A DNA stretch of 57,542 bases from Amyloporia xantha (taxonomy: Eukaryota > Basidiomycota > Agaricomycetes > Polyporales > Adustoporiaceae): assembly GCA_036971615.1 (NCBI GenBank), contig JAYKKR010000059.1, positions 1-57,542 on the forward strand, given 5' to 3'. Numbering within the stretch: the first letter of the stretch is position 1; each line of letters opens with the position of its first letter. The position numbers were made by a program, and so were the translations under genes. Positions 53,411-57,542 of this stretch are shown here, piece by piece. The notes below the pieces were generated by a model. That model made no database searches. It had not been told where the DNA came from and saw nothing but the letters and a program-made list of their open reading frames with translations.

Positions 53411-55367
53411 ATGAGTCATGAATCGTCGCTCCTGGAATCGGTGTTTGCCATGAAGCAAGTTCTGCAAGATGCTCTGGACGAGGTGCGCGTAGATAATATC
53501 TGACTGGCTGTTTTGTTCAATGTGCCTTGCAGTTAGTATCTGCACGAACGTCGACCGCACAGATCGGGGAAGCTCTTTCGTCACTGGAGCGTATGCTTGC
53601 GGAGATATGCACTCGGGAAACTGACGAGGCTTCGCAGCGACTGCGCATCTTTGTCAAATTGCAAGATTCCTTCGAATGCAACGGTACGTGTGACGACTGA
53701 TCTGCCTGCTGATGGGATAGCTAATAGGTTCTTCGTGTCATTCCAAGTCTCATCGCGCATTCTGTCATGGATGTCGCTTGCATCAGCACGTCTGGAGCAT
53801 ATAACCAGCAAGACACCCTCAGATCGTGAGTCCGCGATTGCTCAAGATCGCTCGCCACAACGGACCTCACGTCCACCGCTCATTCCTCCAAGATGAAAGA
53901 AAGGCGGAGATTGCCACACTTTCTACCCAACTCGTCCAAGGACTTTCTATTATTCAAGGCGTTGTTCTCATACATAAGGCAAGCAAAAGGTATCTGGGTC
54001 GTCGTTATCCTCTCGAAGTGAGTGCGAATCTACTGCCGCATGGTGCGAATTGTAATATAGGATGACATAGGTTGTACTGGATCTCTTACTGACGTCTCGT
54101 CATGTCGCACCCATGCCCTTGAATACCACCACTAATACAGTGTCGCCACCCACGTCGCCCCAGTCCGGCGAGGGTAGCGCCCGAAACCCGAGTCCCAGCA
54201 CCGCTACAATATCTCTTGCATCGACCGTCCTAGATACCCTGCTCTGCATCCTAGTCGATTCCTCACCTGCGCTTCGTGTCTTTGAGGACCTCAGTGGCGT
54301 CCAACTAGTTGTGAAGATTTTGAAAAGAGCCGGCACACCGCGAGAAGTTCGGTAGGTCATCGCTCGACTACGTAGTCGCTTTAGTATTCACTGTCCTTCT
54401 TCAGGATGAAATGCCTGGAGTTCTTGTACTTCTATCTTTTGGATGAGACGACTTCTATCTCGTCGTCAGACACTCCTCAGGCAGAATCTCAAGCGGAACC
54501 TACTTCTGCTCCTCTAGACAGCTCCAGTGACTCTCCACTGTCACCTAGTGATCACTTCAGGCCGTCTCATCGTCCGATCCCGTCAATTTCGACGTCTGCA
54601 TCGAGGGACTCTTCTGGGTCTAGTTACTCATCCATGTTCTCAAACGCATCTGCATCCACGTCGGCGACGTCACTTTCCTTTTTGCAGGCTACGCCGAAGC
54701 CCTCTCGGGAATATTCTTCGTCCTCGGAGGTCTCCGGCGCAAACCTTCCAAACTCAACCCCCGCTTTGCGTGCTGGCATTCCCGGGTTGGTACCTTCTCC
54801 GCGTATCGTCACGCCACCCAACCAAAGGGCCCAGCCGCGATCCCTGCTGATGCTCCGGAAGGATGTTGATTATGTGCCACTGAGCCCAAAGAAGGCGCAA
54901 GTATCCCGATTAGGCGTCGGTGGCGCGAGGGCAGGCAGTGCGCTAAGAGCGAAGGCCAAGCCTCGTGGCACAATGGACGTGCTTTCGTCTGAAGACACCG
55001 AAGGCGAAGAGGCCCCTCAGACACCACGGCCCAGGGCTCGTCTCATGCTCGTGGATACTCTGTCTCCTCCCAGAGCGATGCTTCCTCAATTGTGAGCTCG
55101 CCCGAAGCACTGAAGACGCCGCTCGCGGGCAACCGCGACAGACACCGTCGGGCGCAGAGCAGTGCAGACGTCATGAGCGGTCTGAGCACGCCATTCCAAC
55201 CGGCAAGGGCGAGTTCAGCCGCGGCGTGCCTTCAGAACGCTGCGGAGAACCAGAGGAACGGGGCGCGGACGATGGAAGAAAAGAAGGAGATCCTGGGGTC
55301 GATGCTTGGGAATGTGGATGCGCTCGTGGAGGGTGTGCGAAAGGCGGGCATATGGGGGTTGGGATAG
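53411..55367 (+). CDS. CDC14-type septation initiation network (SIN) component
   Basis: Homologue of fission-yeast Cdc14, the partner of the Sid1 kinase in the septation network (not the budding-yeast Cdc14 phosphatase). It starts MSHESSLLESVFAMKQVLQD at 53411. Helical blocks follow over several exons: LVSARTSTAQIGEALSSLER, CTRETDEASQRLRIFVKLQD, SSRILSWMSLASARLEHITS, LVQGLSIIQGVVLIHKASKR, YLGRRYPLEVVLDLLL, SLASTVLDTLLCILVDSSPA and the family core VFEDLSGVQLVVKILKRAGT / MKCLEFLYFYLLDET. The tail is Ser/Pro rich. One frame ends at a TGA near 55095, but SSPEALKTPLAGNRDRHRRA, RTMEEKKEILGSMLGNVDAL and VRKAGIWGLG continue in the next frame to 55367, so an indel probably lies at about 55020-55050. 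The promoter contains the MITE. Confidence 0.82.
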
Positions 55368-56106
55368 GGATAGGGCCGCAGCAGGCAGCAGGCAGGGAAG
55401 ACCCTCAGGATTGGTAACTTATTGTCTGAGAAGCATGGATTGGGTTCACGGAGACAGTCGACAGAGGTTCTAAAACCTAGACGAGGATGAAATGTGAGTT
55501 TGCCTTGTGATCTTTTGTCGTATTTGCTATCGTTGCTGTCTGTTTTATGAATATATACCTCGCGTCTAGCGAACTCTCGGATGTTATTACCCAGGTTGAT
55601 GGAACGAAGGTCAGTCGTTGCTTGGTCGTTGCTCACGTACAGTACCCCGCTCAGAGGGTCGAATTTCTGACACGGGCAGTGACCGAGGACTTTGGCTGAC
55701 AGCGGGATCCCGTTGCTGGAAGAGTCTGCCGCTGATGGCCGCCGGAAGAAGCACTCGTTTTCCCACGTTACCCCGCATAGGTCATTCTTGGAGTTGGATC
55801 ATCGGTCCTCCATTTGTCTAAGCCGCCCGCCGTACATGCCGCCCGCCTTGCACAATGGATGGGGTGAACGACAGGCGAAGACAGCATGTCGAAGGACGTA
55901 CACAGGCGTCGGTTATCAACACATGTACAGCCTTCAAACAACGCGAGAACCTAGACTGCTCGAGGATGCGGCAACAGAAACGGCTCGAAGCGGCTCGAAC
56001 GCATCCAGTCAAGCGTAATTCAGCGGAACCTGTTCCCAACGGTCACGCGAGCTGATGTACCGAAGCCAGCGCTGGGTGGCGCTCATGGCGCAAGACCCTC
56101 CATGCA
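55368..56106. other. Intergenic, about 740 bp
   Basis: Between the CDC14 stop and the TATA box of the next gene. A plus-strand frame from 55692 to 56018 is open for 108 codons without recognised features. No repeat seen. Confidence 0.35.
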
Positions 56107-56114
56107 TATATAAA
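56107..56114 (+). promoter_or_regulatory. TATA box of the HABP4-like gene
   Basis: TATATAAA lies 106 bp upstream of the ATG at 56220, followed by pyrimidine-rich sequence and then an A/C-rich leader. This arrangement is typical of strongly expressed fungal genes. Confidence 0.6.
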
Positions 56115-56219
56115 CCCGCCACCCGTCGCTCTTTGGCCTTCACTGTTGTCTTACAGCCATCGTTACAACCACAACCACAACTTCAGCTTGAACCCCCTCT
56201 ATAATTCATCTTCATCAAC

Positions 56220-56829
56220 ATGACCCGCACAGAGCGCGCTACCTACCCTCGTGCCATTATCAAGGACCGCTCAGAGGCCAAGAACTCCATGGACAAGCGC
56301 ATGCCCAAGAGTGGCGCGGGCGGACACAACTGGGGCGACCTCCGCAACGAGCGCGACTACGAGGAGGCCGGCCTCCGCGACGAAGAGGCCGAGTTTCAGG
56401 AAGAAGGAGGTAAGGACGCTTGACCATGTGTGTCTTTTATACATGTACTCATGCGGTATTGTGCTTCAGGGGAACGTCCACGAGAGACAATTGAGCGCCC
56501 GTCGCTGAGCCAGCGCAGGACCAGCTCGCTCTCTGAGGAAGAGCTCCTACAGGCTAGAGAGTTCAGGAAGAGAGCTCTCAAGAGCGAGAGTACAGTAGAG
56601 CTCTAACTCTATCATCGACTTCCTCCCCAGGATTTGATGCTCACGTCGCGGCCTCTGTGAGACGTGGACCTGGCGTCCATCGCTCGCACTTTCTGCTGCG
56701 GTCTCGGTATCGTCACCCCAACAGGTACATTCCTGTCGCCACCCAGTATGCCGAGGTGAGAGTTTTGTATCCCGAGAGGTCACACGCGCATTCAGCTGAC
56801 ACTTCCTTCGGACAGAGACCTGCCGTGTC
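56220..56829 (+). CDS. Small HABP4/PAI-RBP1-like (Stm1-related) protein
   Basis: The start at 56220 gives MTRTERATYPRAIIKDRSEA, then KNSMDKRMPKSGAGGHNWGD, LRNERDYEEAGLRDEEAEFQ and EEG before an intron. The GGHNWGD block with flanking basic and acidic residues resembles the C-terminal HABP4_PAI-RBP1 motif of ribosome-associated proteins such as Stm1 and SERBP1. The next exon reads ERPRETIERPSLSQRRTSSL and SEEELLQAREFRKRALKSE. A further intron starts GTACAG; after it two acceptor phases are possible and the C-terminus is uncertain, one giving an early stop near 56660, the other extending to about 56829. A short, charged, probably cytosolic RNA- or ribosome-binding protein is the best guess. Confidence 0.6.
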
Positions 56830-57542
56830 TGTCTAACTTATTCCCTATCCTCTTATACTTCACCATTGGGCCATAGAATGGGTGTGCTTGGCAGAATTAG
56901 GGGCGAGTCGCGTTACTGTAATATATACAATTCAAGAAGTCACAAGTATCAGCAGTCGAGAAAAAAGCAACTACATGTAATTGTGCCAATATCAATCCCA
57001 GATCAGAACAGCACAGTCGTGTGAGCCTACAATTGGAATGACGCATGTTCATTCGAGATTACCACGTAGTACCAATGGCATACATGGAAATCGCGACGAG
57101 ACAAGCTCTGCTGCCTCAAAGCGACGGAAATAGATGAAGTTCAACAATTGCCAGTCTTGAGGTTGGACATTTTCTATCCGTCAACTAGAAATTGAAGGTT
57201 CTAATCTTCAGCGGGATATCCAAACACAACGCATCATGAGCCCCGCGCTGATGGGTACTGTCACATGGAATGGTACAGGAAGACAGAGGAACGGCAGCAA
57301 AGGCAATGATCAGAAATAGCGCACCGTCATGAGTCGTCAACGACTCGACACAACAATCCAACACGGAAAATTCTCACTACCAGCATTAATTCTACAACAC
57401 TATTCCTAAGCAGACGAGATGTGACTTGACCTTATCATCGGAACCTCAGGACTGTACTGGTACCTGGGGCCATATATGTACTTGAATTAATTTGAACTGG
57501 AGCTCAGCTTCTGCTCCATTGAGGGTAGGCTAGGTATTTCGG
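56830..57542. other. Right-end region without a recognisable gene
   Basis: About 710 bp with no ORF of note. It may contain the 3' UTR of the HABP4-like gene and the 3' end or UTR of a gene outside the window. Confidence 0.35.

Noticed and set aside
52636..53503. ORFs reading into both ends of the 497-bp element
   Set aside because: Their similar peptides (LWGFAGVL and PGGFAGVL) are translations of the terminal inverted repeats, not conserved protein.
53411..55367. Cdc14 phosphatase
   Set aside because: No CX5R phosphatase motif is present; the sequence matches the unrelated SIN component also called Cdc14.

Overview
This window is a gene-dense piece of a filamentous basidiomycete nuclear genome, most likely an agaricomycete (possibly Polyporales). 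The reasons are the many short GT-AG introns of about 48-76 nt, the set of protein families, and basidiomycete-type proteins such as a DUF6699-like protein and an ML/TRP-like channel protein. No tRNA, rRNA, CRISPR array or bacterial-style operon was seen.

Layout from left to right: a TRP-like membrane protein (+, 777-4075); a CNH-like protein (-, 4208-6773); a hypothetical with a Cys/His knuckle and hydrophobic C-terminus (-, 7157-7996); a cluster of three medium-chain dehydrogenase/reductase (MDR) relatives, namely one full-length copy with an early in-frame stop (+, 8624-9963), a C-terminal remnant (+, about 10300-10639) and an intact copy (-, 11204-12503); a secreted cyanovirin-N homologue (-, 14070-14579); NOP14 (-, 15850-18874) divergent from an ATR/Rad3 checkpoint kinase (+, 19102-27744); YAF9 (-, 27882-28834) divergent from a cytochrome c oxidase subunit 7-like gene, followed by the oxidase assembly factor COA3; an RNase III-type protein with a dsRBD (-); PAPS reductase (-); about 3.8 kb with no recognisable gene; a DUF6699-like protein (-); about 2 kb without a clear gene; mitochondrial succinate-semialdehyde dehydrogenase (-); YIH1/IMPACT (-); ATG29 (+); DDI1 (+); SPT3 (-); a fumarylacetoacetate hydrolase family protein (-) divergent from the septation-network gene CDC14 (+); and a small HABP4/Stm1-like gene (+) with a TATA box.

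The genes are mainly housekeeping: ribosome biogenesis, DNA-damage checkpoint, chromatin (SAGA and NuA4/SWR1 subunits), respiratory complex IV, sulphur assimilation, GABA shunt, autophagy, translational stress control and septation. They are not an operon or an obvious secondary-metabolite cluster. The MDR group, the cyanovirin-like protein and the gene-poor stretches are the accessory part.

Two results stand out. First, a 497-bp element at 52817-53313 has 35-bp terminal inverted repeats and a perfect 8-bp target-site duplication. It is a non-autonomous hAT-like MITE sitting inside the shared FAH/CDC14 promoter. Second, nearly every conserved gene, including single-copy essential ones (NOP14, ATR, SPT3), shows one or more apparent single-base frameshifts, several at homopolymer runs. 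The simplest reading is residual indel error in the assembly, so reported gene boundaries are reliable but a naive translation will break. No convincing previously undescribed multi-gene system was found.
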